Source: Medicago truncatula (taxonomy: Eukaryota; Streptophyta; Magnoliopsida; Fabales; Fabaceae). Taken from it: DNA of 64,000 nt. The notes under the pieces were generated by a model. It ran no database searches, was not told the origin of the DNA, and saw only the letters and a program-made list of their open reading frames with translations. The stretch lies in NCBI RefSeq assembly GCF_003473485.1, contig NC_053042.1, forward strand, positions 30,863,262 through 30,927,261. The letters are read 5' to 3'. The position numbers were made by a program, and so were the translations under genes. Shown piece by piece: positions 30,345 through 42,430 of the stretch. How positions within the stretch are numbered: position 1 is the first letter of the stretch; the number at the start of each line of letters is the position of its first letter.

Positions 30345-31088
30345 TTCATCTTGATAGAGCTCTCCTAGGTGACTGACTGTATTTATGTTCGACGCGTGCC
30401 CAAATGATGTTCGTGTGAATTGTTTCCAGGGCTTGTTTTCAGAAATGCTGGATTGGATGGGGTTGTGCTTGTTTAAAGCTAGGGGCCAGCTAGTTCCTTT
30501 GTGTCTGCCAGACAACACAATAAGGATACAACATGAGCTCTTACCATTAAGAATACAATTATGATATATCCTGTTAATTGTTTCTCATGTCAAAGATGAT
30601 GATGGCCTTTGTTCCTTGTTAGCATTGACTTGTTTGTGAACAGTTGTTCATTGTCATGTATGTACTCTTGTGCCGAATGATATTCTTGATATACGAAAAC
30701 ATTGCTGACATGCTCTGAATTATTCTTCATTTCTTCAAATCATTTTTCAATATTAGTATCGTAGTAAGAGGTTAGTTGAAAACAGAAAAGGGCTTGCTAC
30801 AGGGGGGGTTATAATTATCTAAGTAAACAGTTCTGTTATAATCAAGTGTTGCTTTCGTATTGTTAGTTTTCCCCCTCCTTTTGAGTAACAAAAAGTCAGG
30901 GGAAGTGAAGGGTCTGTCATAGAATCCAGTTATGGACTCTTGGCACAAATGAGAGTGAAATTTGGATGCTATTTGTGGGTTAAGATCCTCTCCATTCAAT
31001 GAACACTTCTATTTAAAGAGATTCATGTAATAATAAAAATAGGGTCATGCTGGGCGTAAGCCCTCTTTTACCACCAAAATAAAAATAT
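30345..31088. other. SRPK 3' untranslated region and spacer
   Basis: The first few hundred bases are probably the 3' untranslated region. No gene or structured repeat is seen before the MITE at 31089. Confidence 0.5.
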
Positions 31089-31260
31089 GGTCATGCTAAC
31101 TTTTACCCTAAGGGCATATGTTAAGAAACATAAAAAGAGTAACTTTGTATTGGAAAACATAATATTTTAGCTTTTAAGTTGAAAGTACGATTTTTAATAT
31201 GTATATTTCTACAAGGAGTTCTTAACATATGCCCTAGAGAGCACAAGTTAGCATTTGCCA
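31089..31260. mobile_element. Mutator-like MITE with exact 9-bp target duplication
   Basis: The ends GGTCATGCTAACTTTTA and GTTAGCATTTGCCA are inverted repeats, and both arms continue with AGGGCATATGTTAAGAA. The flanks are an exact 9-bp repeat TAAAAATAT (31080-31088 and 31261-31269). The 172-bp element is non-coding. Confidence 0.85.
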
Positions 31261-31689
31261 TAAAAATATTTTGAGAAAACCTTGTGTTTTTAGAAGTGTA
31301 TACCTGTGCGAATCTAGATAGGTGGCATTTAACATCACCGTAATAATAAGCATCCATATCACGGTCAAGTTACTTTCTTACCAATAGATCAAATAGAGAA
31401 CACACTTTTATTATAATCGCTCGACACAATTTTTTCCCACATAATCTTCCCCATCATAATCATCAACAAAAACTCTCAAGATCCCCCATATGCTTTGCAG
31501 AGAGTAAAATCCATCAACTTTTACCATTACCCATAAATGATATGCAAAATGCCAGTACCTAGATTGCCTTGTATATTTTTTGCTATCCCATAAGATGTTC
31601 GAAAATGATTGTTCAATAACATATCTCCTCACCATATATAATTACCAAACTAGAAAATAAAAGCGAGGAAAAGTGGCAAATAATTATAA

Positions 31690-31865
31690 CTTTTTTAAGG
31701 GATCTTTTATATTTAATATGTATCTTTTATATTGAGTAGTGTTTTGATAGTCAAATCAATAAAATGAAATGTTAGTATGTAAATGTCATTATTGATTTGA
31801 CTATCAAGACGTTACTAAATATAAAAGATACATACTACATATAAAATATATTTACATATTTTAAT
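31690..31865. repeat. Foldback repeat
   Basis: ATATTTAATATGTATCTTTTATATTGAGTAGTGTTTTGATAGTCAAATCAAT on the left pairs with an inverted copy on the right (ATTGATTTGACTATCAAGAC, then ATAAAAGATACATA). Probably a MITE; ends and target site are not resolved. Confidence 0.55.
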
Positions 31866-32186
31866 AGACGTACATACTAAATATAAAAGATGTTTACATG
31901 TCCAGTTTAGTGATTAAGCAATGACATTCCGATACAATACGTGATATGGCACAAACTTAGTAAAAGAAGATGTTTACATATTTTTTTTTTGGAAGAATTA
32001 AGATGTTTACATATTCTAACATGGATATATAAATGTTAATCGTTAATTTAATAGGGCAAGGAGAAAATTGTTAGTAGCAATATCTATACCTTGACCTCGT
32101 ACATAATACATGTTCAATGTTCCAATTCATACTGCTGACTGCCACATCTTTAAAGATCTTATTAGACATATTATTATTGTTATTAG

Positions 32187-32568
32187 GCTTAAATATGTCT
32201 TTCGTCCTTGCAAATATAGACTATTTGAATTTTCGTCCCTGAAGTTACTAATCCTTTCAATCTGCCCCTGCAAATATTAATCATTTGACTTTTGGTCCTA
32301 ATTAGATTTTTTTGCTGAGCTGGGCTGTCATTAGCGACGTGGTGCCCATGTGGCAAGTGATGATTGGGCGAGGTGGTTTGTTTAAATAGGTCTTTCATCC
32401 CTGCAAATATAGGTCATTTGAATTTTCGTCTCTGAAGTTACTAATCAGATGTAATTAGGACCAAAAGTCAAATGATTAATATTTGCAAGAGCAGATTGGA
32501 AGAATTAGTAACTTCAGGAATGAAAATTCAAATGGTTTATATTTGCAGGGACGAAATATATATTTAAG
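32187..32568. mobile_element. Foldback MITE ('GGCTTAAATATGTCTTTCGTCC')
   Basis: The left end GGCTTAAATATGTCTTTCGT mirrors the right end ACGAAATATATATTTAAGC. Arms share ATATAGACTATTTGAATTTTC and the segment around GAAGTTACTAATC. The central part contains GCGACGTGGTGCCCATGTGG. Same general style as the foldbacks at 1251 and 11673. Confidence 0.75.
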
Positions 32569-32649
32569 CATTGTTATTATTATTTTTCATATTTTTTAGA
32601 TAGAAATTTTTCAACTTTTCATATTTATTGAATAAATATTATTACTCTT

Positions 32650-34365
32650 TTTCATGAATTACTCTTCCCATTTAATTCAAAAATCTGTGTCTCCCTCTAC
32701 GAGTTTAACCTCTCCAACATCCCAAATTAATCCCTCTTTTCCCATATCTCACTACCCTCTCATTCTTCAACAACTTCATTCACCTATTTCTCCTTCAAAT
32801 TCTCAAACACATACTTCTCAAAATTGTAATTTTAGTTGACAACTAGCGTCTCTTTGCCCAGTCACAAGAGCAATGAATCAAATACACAAACCAAACCCCA
32901 AATACCTTCTTACCACTAAACCTCTCTTAAAGTCTCAGTTGAGTCAACCTGTGTTAGCCAAACACTCAAGAACTGAATGGCGTGATGCCATGATAAAAAA
33001 TTTGAGGCCCTAATCTAACAAAAAACTTGAGATCTAGTTCTTAAACCGCATAACAAAAATCACATACGGCATGCTCGATGATAAAATCCATTTACAGATG
33101 GGAGAAGAGCGGTACTCACAATGATATCGATAGATACAAAGCTAGATTAGTAGCTAAAGGTTTCCATCGAAGACTTGGACTCGACTACACTCAAACATTA
33201 AGCCCGATGATAAAACCCATATATGTAAGGTTGGCTCTTTCTTTGGAACTACAACATAATTGGCCACTATGCCAGCTTGATGTGAGCAATGCATTCTTGC
33301 ATAGTACACTAAGTGAAGAAGTATATGCAATAACATCAAAATTTCACTCACCTAATTAAGCCACATCATGTTTGTCATATCTAGAAGTCAACATATGGCC
33401 ATAAGCAAGTGCCACACGCTTGGTACCAAATATTGTGTAAGTTTCTATTTGACTATGGGTTTGTTAATTCAAAATCGGATTCATCTCTATTCATACTCAG
33501 AAGCAAAGGCTTGGTGTTATACACTTTAGTGTACGTCGTTGATATTATCATCTCATGAAACCCTATTGAGAAAATACACGAGTACATAACAAGCCTTAAA
33601 ACTTCATTTTCCATTAAATATTTGGGCCCCTTGCACAACTTCCTTGGTGCGGAAGTCATTCCAAGTTCGTGCAAAGGAAGGTTCAACAAGTACCGATGGT
33701 GCCTTCTATCGTAGCACCATAGACAGTGTCAATACTTATCCATGACATGACCTGACATTGCATTTACTGTTAATATAATCTTTCTTAGTTCGTGCAAAGA
33801 TCCACTACCACTCATTTGACTCCTCTAAAGAGGATTCTGCACCGCATCAGAGGTACAATTTTCATGGCCTTTTTCTTCGGAAACAGAATTCTTCTACACT
33901 CATTGCATATAAGGATACTGATTGGACTGATAATAAAGATGACTACACATCTGCTCACATTGTCTACTAGAGTTCCAACCTCATCTTGTGGAAATCATCG
34001 AAGCAAAGAGCAGTAGCAAGGTCATCCACCAAGGCTAAGTACAAAGCATTAGCCATTATTGCATCCTGGATCAACTCTCTTCTGAATGAATTGGGTCTCT
34101 CTTCCTCAACATTCTCTATTCTTTGGGACAATTTGAGTGCTCTCTATCTTACTCACAATTCAGTGTACCACACACACATGAAACACATCTCCATTGATAT
34201 TCACTTTGTTCACCAATTGGTACAACAAGGAAAACTCAAAGTCAAACATGTCAACCCCATTGATCAATGAGCTGATTGTTTCACCAAACCTCTCTCAAAA
34301 TTCCGTCATCAACATCTAAGAAACAAGATCAAAACTATTCTCGACACTCCAATCTTGCAAGGGGC
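32650..34365 (+). pseudogene. Ty1/copia retroelement pol remnant
   Basis: Several reading frames along the plus strand carry pieces in copia order. First comes a Ser/Pro/Thr-rich linker (about 32654-32840), then a stretch with EWRDAM (about 32970). The start of reverse transcriptase follows, with [11 protein letters not shown] and [10 protein letters not shown] (33130-33310). Last is an RNase H piece with ARSSTKAKYKAL (33990-34080), continuing to the tail ADCFTKPLSKFRH. Stops and frameshifts separate the pieces, including an in-frame TGA at about 34268, and the segment between reverse transcriptase and RNase H is scrambled. It is a decayed plant LTR retrotransposon of the sequence-specific Ty1/copia class and cannot make a working enzyme. 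Confidence 0.85.
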
Positions 34366-34555
34366 GTGTTTGATCAGCTGGTAGTGCATAATTCTTTCAC
34401 TATTTATTATCATAATTATCACACGGTTATATTGTAGTAATTAAGAGCTATTAAGAGCTTCGATCTATGAGTTCTCTCACCAAGTTATATATTATTCAAC
34501 ATCCTTTCATCAAATCCTAGACTCTTGCTCACACTTGATATTCCAACGCAATGAA
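34366..34555 (+). mobile_element. Probable copia 3' LTR start
   Basis: Directly after the pol tail comes a purine-rich AAGGGGCG, then TGTTTGATCAGCTGG, as expected for a polypurine tract followed by the LTR. The LTR is short and its 3' limit is uncertain; no matching 5' LTR was found in the window. Confidence 0.45.
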
Positions 34556-35628
34556 ATGTTAACAATTTATAAGAAATTCAATTGCTAATATTTTTAACAC
34601 ATTCAAGATTTAATTTTACATGTTTACATGTTATCAATTATTGATTTTATATGAATACCTCTATAAATGAGAAAATTAATCAACATGATACGATAAAATT
34701 CAAATCCAACAAGAACTAGTAACAAGGGGCAAAAATCAAGTAGTACTAACCACCAATGTCGACATCAGTAGTACTAGTAAGGGACAAACATCAAGTTTGC
34801 AACCACAGAAACATCGTACATAAATTCCCATACAAGGAATAATCTTGATCCATACAAAATTTTTGGTTCATTCAATTTGTTAGCAAAAGCCAAACAGACA
34901 AGTAGCCAAGCAAAACAACAAGGACCATGAAATCTCTCTGTGGTAACCTGATCCCCTGACCAGCACCACATGTTACTGCCAAACTAGAAAATTGGAGGAA
35001 ATGGGAAATGGATATTCTTAAGATCCTAAGTTTTCCATTTCTTAGTTCATTTGTAAGATCCATTAGTCCAAAAGCATATTGAACAATATATACTTTTTTC
35101 AGCTCTTAACTTATTTGGAGTTGGACCACCCATTTTTTGAGAATATCAAAGGTATCTTGATCTTTATAAGATCCAACTATACTGAAAGCAATCTTATATC
35201 AATTCAGTTATTTTGTGTCTGACATAAAGTTAAACAACCAAACTCCACAACCAACAAAAGAAAGAAAAAACAAATAAATGCCACACCACAATATGATACG
35301 TGCAAGATAGTAGCTATCAGCTATCACTACTCAACCACAAAATTATTTTTAGATAAGAAGGAAAATTAGCCTTGTGACTAATTACTTGGAGATATAAGCC
35401 CCAAGTAGTAACTAGATTGTTGAGATAAGAGATATCTAAAAAAGTTAAGCATACCCAAAATTTCAATCCTGAAAACTAACGTAACCACTAACTAACTTAC
35501 TAATATTTTGCCAATAAAAAAGTTTACCTAGAGATATAGATATTTCATGTTGGTCAACAGACATTAACCAACTTCTATGAACCCTTGATTTTCTTTTTGC
35601 CTGCTATTCCTACTTTACTCTAAATTAA
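34556..35628. other. Spacer between copia remnant and TauE gene
   Basis: Nothing recognised except the likely 3' untranslated region of the TauE gene near the right side. Confidence 0.45.
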
Positions 35629-38600
35629 TTAAGTGCTACAAAATCCCAAGAATCCCATGAACTCATGGTTGTGTATCATTTCAATACTCTTCTCAGTGCC
35701 AACAATACCTGAAATAAAAATGTATAACATTGATATTTGTGCTAAAATCATTTTATATAAATCAGCAAATTGAGGTAGGTTTCCATTATTACCCATGGTG
35801 AGAGCACTGGCGAAAATAACACCAGAGAGGATGAATACAATGACAGATGCCCTCCCAAGAAATGCAACTAGTTTTCTAACAAAGAACTGTCCCCAGAAGC
35901 CAGCCAAAACAGACACTGTGATGAGGTATAATGCTGCAAACAAATAAATTCGTATTGATAATATTGTACTGGTCAATTAAATTGAAAATGGATTAAATTA
36001 AGCTTTGAAGAGTTGATGAAGATTACCATAAGGCATAGGGAACCTCTTGAGAATGTAGAACTCAAAAACAGACAAAGATGATGAAAACATCATCACAAAT
36101 GTTGCTGTTGCACTAGCAACCTACAATTTAAATTATCACCATACTTATAAGTCAAGTTTCTTTTTGTCAAATAGAAGCTGTAGCACTGCTATAGTGTTAC
36201 AGCACAGCGGAATTTGAATAAACAGTCGTTGTTCAATGATACGCGATTTAGTACAAAATGTTTGTAATGCAACAGAATTTGCTCAAACTACTATTTTCGC
36301 AATTCGCAATTAAAAACTCTGGTCAACACAATTAAAACGGATCATAGCTGCAGTGTGACAAATTTTTTATTAAATCGCATATCATTGAACAATAGCGGTT
36401 ATAGTGTAACGGAATTTGCACAAATCACTATTTTCCGTGATCTGCAATTGATAACATTGGTTAACACAATTGCGGCTATAGTGCCGATTTAGTGTGTACT
36501 GTGTAGTGTAATGGAATTTGCACAAACCGCTATTTTTTTGCGATCCGCTCAAAAACATATGTAAGCAAATTGAAAAGGGAACAAATAGTGTACCTGAGGG
36601 ATGACACCTATCTCAAGGAGAAGAGGCCCCAAAATAAATCCACCTCCAGAACCAAGTAAGCCTCCAACAATTCCACCTACAATACCACTCATTGCACAAA
36701 ATGCAAGGGATGTAGCACTCCATTCTATTGAAGCCTCACATATGTATTCTAGGCTCCCTGTGCCCATCCTCATTCTGTGATCCTTGTACAACTTGACTGC
36801 TTCAAAGCCAAACACCAAAAATGCAATTGGAAACTGAAACATAAAATGGACATGTGAATGGCAATTAGAAAAGTCTGGACCATCACATCAAGGTTTTTGA
36901 TGTATTCACAATAACTAAAGTTGCATTTGTTCGTGATTCTTTGCAATATCAAGAATCACGATGAGATTGGGAGTCTGCGACCACTACTGCAATTCATAAT
37001 ATGTTTGGTTATGTAATTTTTTAATCGTACCTGCAAGCCGAAGAGCACCCAATACCATACACTGCAGTCCTCTACATGAGTCTGCAAACCAACAATAAGT
37101 TGTTTATTTTAAAAAGGAAAAACTTAATACAATTCTTAGTGAGTGAGAGGAAAACTTACCTTAATGATTTGAATTAGGAGGAAAGAAAACCAAATAGACA
37201 AAAGCACCAGAATCCTCTTCCATCTAAGGTTGAAACAGAGAATTTGCTGAAAAGGTTTCAGATGAGAAAAATCATTTCATCTTAAATACAGCAAAATGAA
37301 AAAAATTGTCATCTGCTAGAGAACATACCATAGTTGACTTCTGTTCTTTAGGGATCAATGGCTCAAACTTCGTGTCAACTAGAACTGCAAATTTCAGGAT
37401 ATAAAAAGTCACTAGTACCACTCCATCCAAAACAATAATATAGCATGTGATGTTATCTTTAATCTCTAAAATTATACAAAGATAAGATAAGCATTATGGT
37501 GGACATTTTTGTATACCTGCTTTAAATTCTCCATTAGAATTAACCAAAGCAGCTTGCTCAGCAGTTTCTTTCTGCAAAATAGAAAACAAAAATTAGAGAA
37601 AAAGGTAGTGAGTTATTTTTCCTAAAAACTTGAGTTAATGATTGATGACTTATTATAAGCATATATATCAATTAGTCAACTCAAGTCAAGAAATGTTGAC
37701 CTTGAGAAGAGTCTCTACCCTCCACATTTCAATTCCTTTGAAGAATGACCTTAAAGAAGTTCCTGCACAAAAACAAAAATAAAATATTTGTTTTTAGTAA
37801 AATGGATAAAACAGTGTAATAGACTCATTTGAAAAAGAAAACAGTTCTAGTGATTAGACCAACCTATGAAGAGAATGATAATGAGGACAGTGATAAGCCA
37901 AAAAGGGAAAACAACACTGAGAGTAACACCAACAGTAATCCCAAGCATAAGCATTGGCTGAAACAAAAGAGCCAAATCATAGTCTAATATTGGCACTTGT
38001 TTTGTTGGATGAGCCACTCTCAAATTATACCAAACTGATGATGCTGATGCCCCCATTATCATACCTAAAACCAATTCCACAACACCAAAATAGAAAAAAC
38101 TTGTCACAAATTTCAATCAATGATATATTTCTTAAAAACATCACATAGTCAAAAAGAATAAACTTTGATACCACCGGTGCCAGTGTGTGAGTGTTTTAAA
38201 CCCTAGAGTACCAAGTTCATCGAGGGTTGTGTGTGTGAATATTGTAAACCTAGAATACCGAGTTTGATTCCTACTAATAAGAAACATTGATACCAGTGAA
38301 GGTCAGTTTGTGTGAATGTTGTAAATCCTGGAGTACCGAGTTCGATTCCTACTAGTTAGACACACTGATACCGATGAGTATTGGTGTGTGTGAACTTTAT
38401 AAACCCTGAAACACCGAGTTCGATTTCTACTAATAAAAAAAAACATTTTTATTACTATTATTATTACATTTTGAAAGAGCAGCAGCAGATTTGGTATCAA
38501 AACCAAGAAGAAGATTAAGCATAGGAACAAAAATGCCACCACCACCAACACCACCAACGGTTCCACATGCTGATCCAAAAAAACCAATAACTGTGGCCAA

Positions 38601-38887
38601 AACAAGTTTCCAACTAGGTTCCAATTCCTGCACATAATAAACACACAAACCATAAACATAAACATATATACATTCATGCCTTCAATAACACATGAAAAAT
38701 AAGAGTAAGAAAAATTTACAGGCCAAATTCTATCTGTTCCAGAACCATAACGGTTAGAGTTTGATGATGATGATAACAAGGAGAAAGATGGTTTTTGGTT
38801 ATTATGGATGAGAAATAACGCAGAGAGAATAGCAAGACAGGAACATGATACTAGATAAACTATGAAGTTTCTTGTGGACATTGTCAT
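35629..38887 (-). CDS. Sulfite exporter TauE/SafE family membrane protein
   Basis: Twelve exons on the minus strand (38887-38720, 38627-38468, 38064-37864, 37762-37701, 37571-37517, 37384-37329, 37246-37160, 37081-37031, 36833-36594, 36120-36027, 35933-35793, 35708-35629) give a 464-residue protein. Every junction is GT-AG and in phase. The protein starts [13 protein letters not shown] with a signal-anchor-like helix. It then has the two TauE half-domains, each opening with a Gly-rich motif: [14 protein letters not shown] in the first, [17 protein letters not shown] in the second. A soluble loop of about 75 residues ([15 protein letters not shown], then [13 protein letters not shown]) separates them. 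Plant members are poorly characterised; the bacterial family exports sulfonates or sulfite-like anions. Substrate and membrane location here are unknown. The second Met could equally be the start. Confidence 0.93.
36180..36550. repeat. Imperfect repeats in TauE intron 9
   Basis: About three degenerate copies of a unit containing GGAATTTGCACAAA..CTATTTT, a GCGATCCGC-like end and AACACAATT..GCGGCTATAGTG lie in direct order within the intron between exons 9 and 10. No coding content. Possibly an old repeat-rich transposon. Confidence 0.5.
38166..38443 (+). repeat. Tandem repeats with B-box-like motif in TauE intron 2
   Basis: About three units of 85-90 bases each contain GATACC(A/G)..GTGTGTGAA, TAAACCCT and ACCGAGTTCGATTCCTACTA. 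The GAGTTCGATTCC portion resembles a Pol III B box (GGTTCGANTCC), so the unit may derive from a tRNA-related SINE that was then amplified in tandem. No tRNA cloverleaf can be drawn. Confidence 0.6.
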
Positions 38888-40071
38888 GGTGATGAGAAAA
38901 ACAAAAACAAAAACTAACGTTGTGCGTATGTGTGTGTGAGTGTGTTTGGTTTATTCAGTGATGTCTATTTATTTGTTGCAGAGGCAAAGAAGTAACGTAG
39001 CAATCAAAATCAAAATCAAAAGAGGACTAATAGCAAATTAGTGAGTGTATTATGTAATTGAATAAGGTTTTGTTCTTAATAAAGAATTGAACAAAGTTTT
39101 TAGTTTTTGAACAAATATTGAAGAAGATTAACCCATTCAATTTGTACGTTTTTTGTTTTTTAATAATAGTGAAAATTTGCACGTTTGAGATTGGAAATAT
39201 TGACTTGATATTGCACCAAAAGGAAAAGAAATATTGGCTTTGATATACTGTTTGGACTTTTTTTTTTTTGTATTCAATTGGAATTGGAATATGTTGCTAT
39301 AAATTTAATATAGGATTTTTTTTGACGGAATTGATTGTAATTTGTTTTAGATTAGTAATTGTAATTTTCATAGGTAATTTTTTTTCACATGAATCCAATC
39401 AAATCCCACAAAATAAATATTTTTAAAGATAATTTTAAGAGCCAATCTAAAAAAAGTGATATATGATCTGAATTATATGGATGCGAAGAACAAATAAGTT
39501 TCCTTTTCTAAAAAAAAAAAAAGAACAAATAAGTTTCCTCTAAAAAAGTTTCCTTTAAAAAAATTGTAAAAATAAATTCAAAGCATATCGTCTATTAAGG
39601 TCTCTTCCAAGACCTCCTAAATAAAAGCCCACATGTCAATATTCTATGACATTTCACCATGCCTTAAATTCAGAAAAAACATCAGGAAAAAAAAATTCAG
39701 AAAAAACAAAGAAGGATTTCAGTTGGAACAAAAATAAGGGCATTACCGTAATAAAAATATGGTGCATTAACTTATGCATAATTACAAAATAGAATGTCAA
39801 TAAATACATTAAAATTTCTTGACCAAAAAAAATAAATTAAAATTCCATGATTATTATTGAATTAAAAACAGCCAATCAGTCATAAAGGCCTTCCGATCAT
39901 GACATGTCATGTTTAGCTTCTCCACTCTAACAATTTCTTAATTGGGTTTTTCTTTTCTTTAATTAAATATCAAAACTTGAAATATAATTATTGTTTTAAT
40001 TAGAAAATAGTGTGCTAAAGCAATAGATATTCCAACTATGTTGGCACCCCTTACCGGTTAACGGTAAAATA
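38888..40071. other. TauE upstream region, AT-rich
   Basis: The promoter and leader of the TauE gene lie here on the minus strand, with a (GT)n tract at about 38928-38946. No further feature recognised. Confidence 0.45.
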
Positions 40072-40357
40072 CTCATTCGATCCTTTTTATAAGAAACAAA
40101 CTACATAAATCATCAAGCCCAAGGAAACATTTTAAAAATAAATATTTTAATTTAATACTCCTATAAATTTAAATTTATTCCAAGAATACACTTTTTTTTT
40201 TGGAGCAAACCAAGAATACACCTATATTAATTATTTTTGATTACATCAACTTACTTTTAATATTCTCTCCTAATAAATAAGGTCACATATGAAGTTTAAC
40301 ACATAACACATTTAAAATTGGTCAAAGTTTCTTGTAAAAAGGACAAAAAAACAGAGG
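40072..40357. mobile_element. Diverged Stowaway-like MITE
   Basis: The left end CTCATTCGATCCTTTTTATA mirrors the right end AAAAAGGACAAAAAAACAGAGG imperfectly, flanked by TA. Arms continue with AAGAAACAAACT and AGTTTCTTGT. Interior has A/T runs only. Confidence 0.6.
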
Positions 40358-40589
40358 TATTAAGTTGAAAAGTTTAGTCATTAGTATCAATTATAAAATG
40401 TGTGATGTATACACACGGAACCCATTTAAACATTGCAAGAGGGAGCTCGATTGTGGATTCTCTAAGTAACTAATCATATAGTTAATCGGGATGGATTCGT
40501 GAATTTTATGGTTCAAATTTTAAATCAATAAATTATAATTTATCATTGGCTATATTTAATTATGAAACAATGAAATATTGGTTGGAGTA

Positions 40590-40720
40590 AAGAAATAACT
40601 CAACTGATAAAAATGTTGAAAATGTTAAGCGGAATATTGTAACCAGGTTTCAAACCCGTCTCTCCACTTGTGTGAATTTAATTAGTTATTTGTCATTTCA
40701 TCTTTCAATAAAAAAAATTA
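40590..40720 (+). mobile_element. SINE-like element
   Basis: Plus-strand A-box-like TAACTCAACTGATAAAAATG, B-box-like AGGTTTCAAACCCGTC about 50 bases on, and an A-rich end at about 40706-40716. The sequences on the two sides (around 40520-40575 and 40720-40770) are similar over some 45 bases, longer than a normal SINE target duplication. The remaining sequence up to 42430 holds nothing recognisable. Confidence 0.5.
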
Positions 40721-42430
40721 ATAAATTATAAATTATCAATGATTATAATTATGAAATGATTAAATACTCATCATTATCACAGGTAGTTTTCAATTTCAAC
40801 ATTCACTTTCACTAGCTACTAAACCGGTTAAAGAAGCTAGATAAAAAAACTCATAATTTTTTCCCCTCTTCTTATAATCGATTTCAATTTTCAACACCAT
40901 ATAGCTATTAATTTTAAAAGTTCCAATTTTGGAAAATAATGTATTAAATGAGTGACTAAATTGGGATTTATATATATAAATTTCTTATAATTAAATTGGA
41001 ATTATTAAATGAGCTTGAATCACAATTCTTTGTTTTGCATCAAACACTTGCATTCTATTCTACTTCATTTGAATAGTGAAAGCATTTTGCATTAGTCGCC
41101 CCACACTTAACAAGTAGAATTGCAGATTAGGGTCAGTAAGTTTAGGGTGATTACTCTAAGATCAAAGTGACACAAGTAATATTATTCAAGGACTAAATTG
41201 TATAATTTATTCTAAATAACAAGAGTCCAAGATCAGATGAAAGCATGGTTAGAATCCGAATAACAAGACTTTCACTTTGTTTGAACACACTCCATATATT
41301 ATGCATTGCTTGTGACACAAACTACAAAATTAGCAGCACAAAGTTGTATACTTGTAGCAAACACAAAGCCCAACTCAAAGCTTGTTTGATAAACTATGCC
41401 ATTATTCTGCAAACTCATTCTTTTAAGGTATTACTTAATCAGAGAATAGAAGTTTAAAGTAGCTTTGGAACATGACATTCGAATCTAAGTTGAAGAGTTT
41501 CGTTATCATCCTTCACTTGTACAATTTTTTTTTTTTTTTTTTATAAGTTTATATATAGTTTTGTTTATGAGAAGTAGGAGAACCTATTACATAAAAAACT
41601 CATTTATTACACAAATTCAGTCTAATAATAAAAATAAATCTTTAATATCGATGTCGCCTAAGTTCATATTTCTGTTTAATTAACAGCAAAGACTAACTGA
41701 TGGAAGAAGCTATATTTTCTCTCCAGTGTATATCGATGTCGCCTATGTTCATATTCCTTGGTAGCCTTTATATGTTTTTATCACATGTTTTGCTGGTTTT
41801 AAACTTGATGTAGTATACCAAATACTACAGTTTTGTCACTTCTCAACTGCAGAAACGGTTACATATTGTTTTGAATGTTATACTTTATATGGATGACCAT
41901 AATGATAATTTTTGGAAACATTGAGTGTTAGTTAACATTCAACACTTAGTTTAGAATTTAGAATTTTTATTGCACTGAAATTATATAAGTGACGACAATA
42001 ACTGACCTCTTTTCAAAGGAATCGAGGTTTAAAAGATCCCTTTCTGGTAAAGTGCGGTTGACTTGCATGATCATATCAATAGTTGCCAAAAGTGATAGTA
42101 TTGACATACTTACCTGCCAATTTGACACCTGAGATGATTTTAGAGTGGAGAATTTACGATTATACGATAATGACAATAATTAGATGACAGGTTTCTTCTA
42201 TAAACAATGAAACACCAGTTATCTGTGAACATTTTAATGGAAGATCCTCTTCCCCCATTTCAGGTTTGATATAATTTTGGCATCTGTATTTTGTTACTGC
42301 AATCTGTTTATGCCATCATTTTTCAGATGGAAGGGGGTTCATACATGATAAAAGTCGAAACAAAATGAACATAAACAAATTGTGCCAAAAAAACATAAAC
42401 AAGACAGACTAATAATGTCTAGAAGCATGA

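Noticed and set aside
38330..38360. A tRNA gene suggested by GAGTTCGATTCC
   Set aside because: No acceptor stem, D arm or anticodon arm can be drawn around it; it is one unit of an intronic repeat.
41967..42176. A 69-residue minus-strand frame with a possible GTAAGT donor (around 42104-42115)
   Set aside because: The text looks protein-like but I recognise no family and find no in-phase partner exon.
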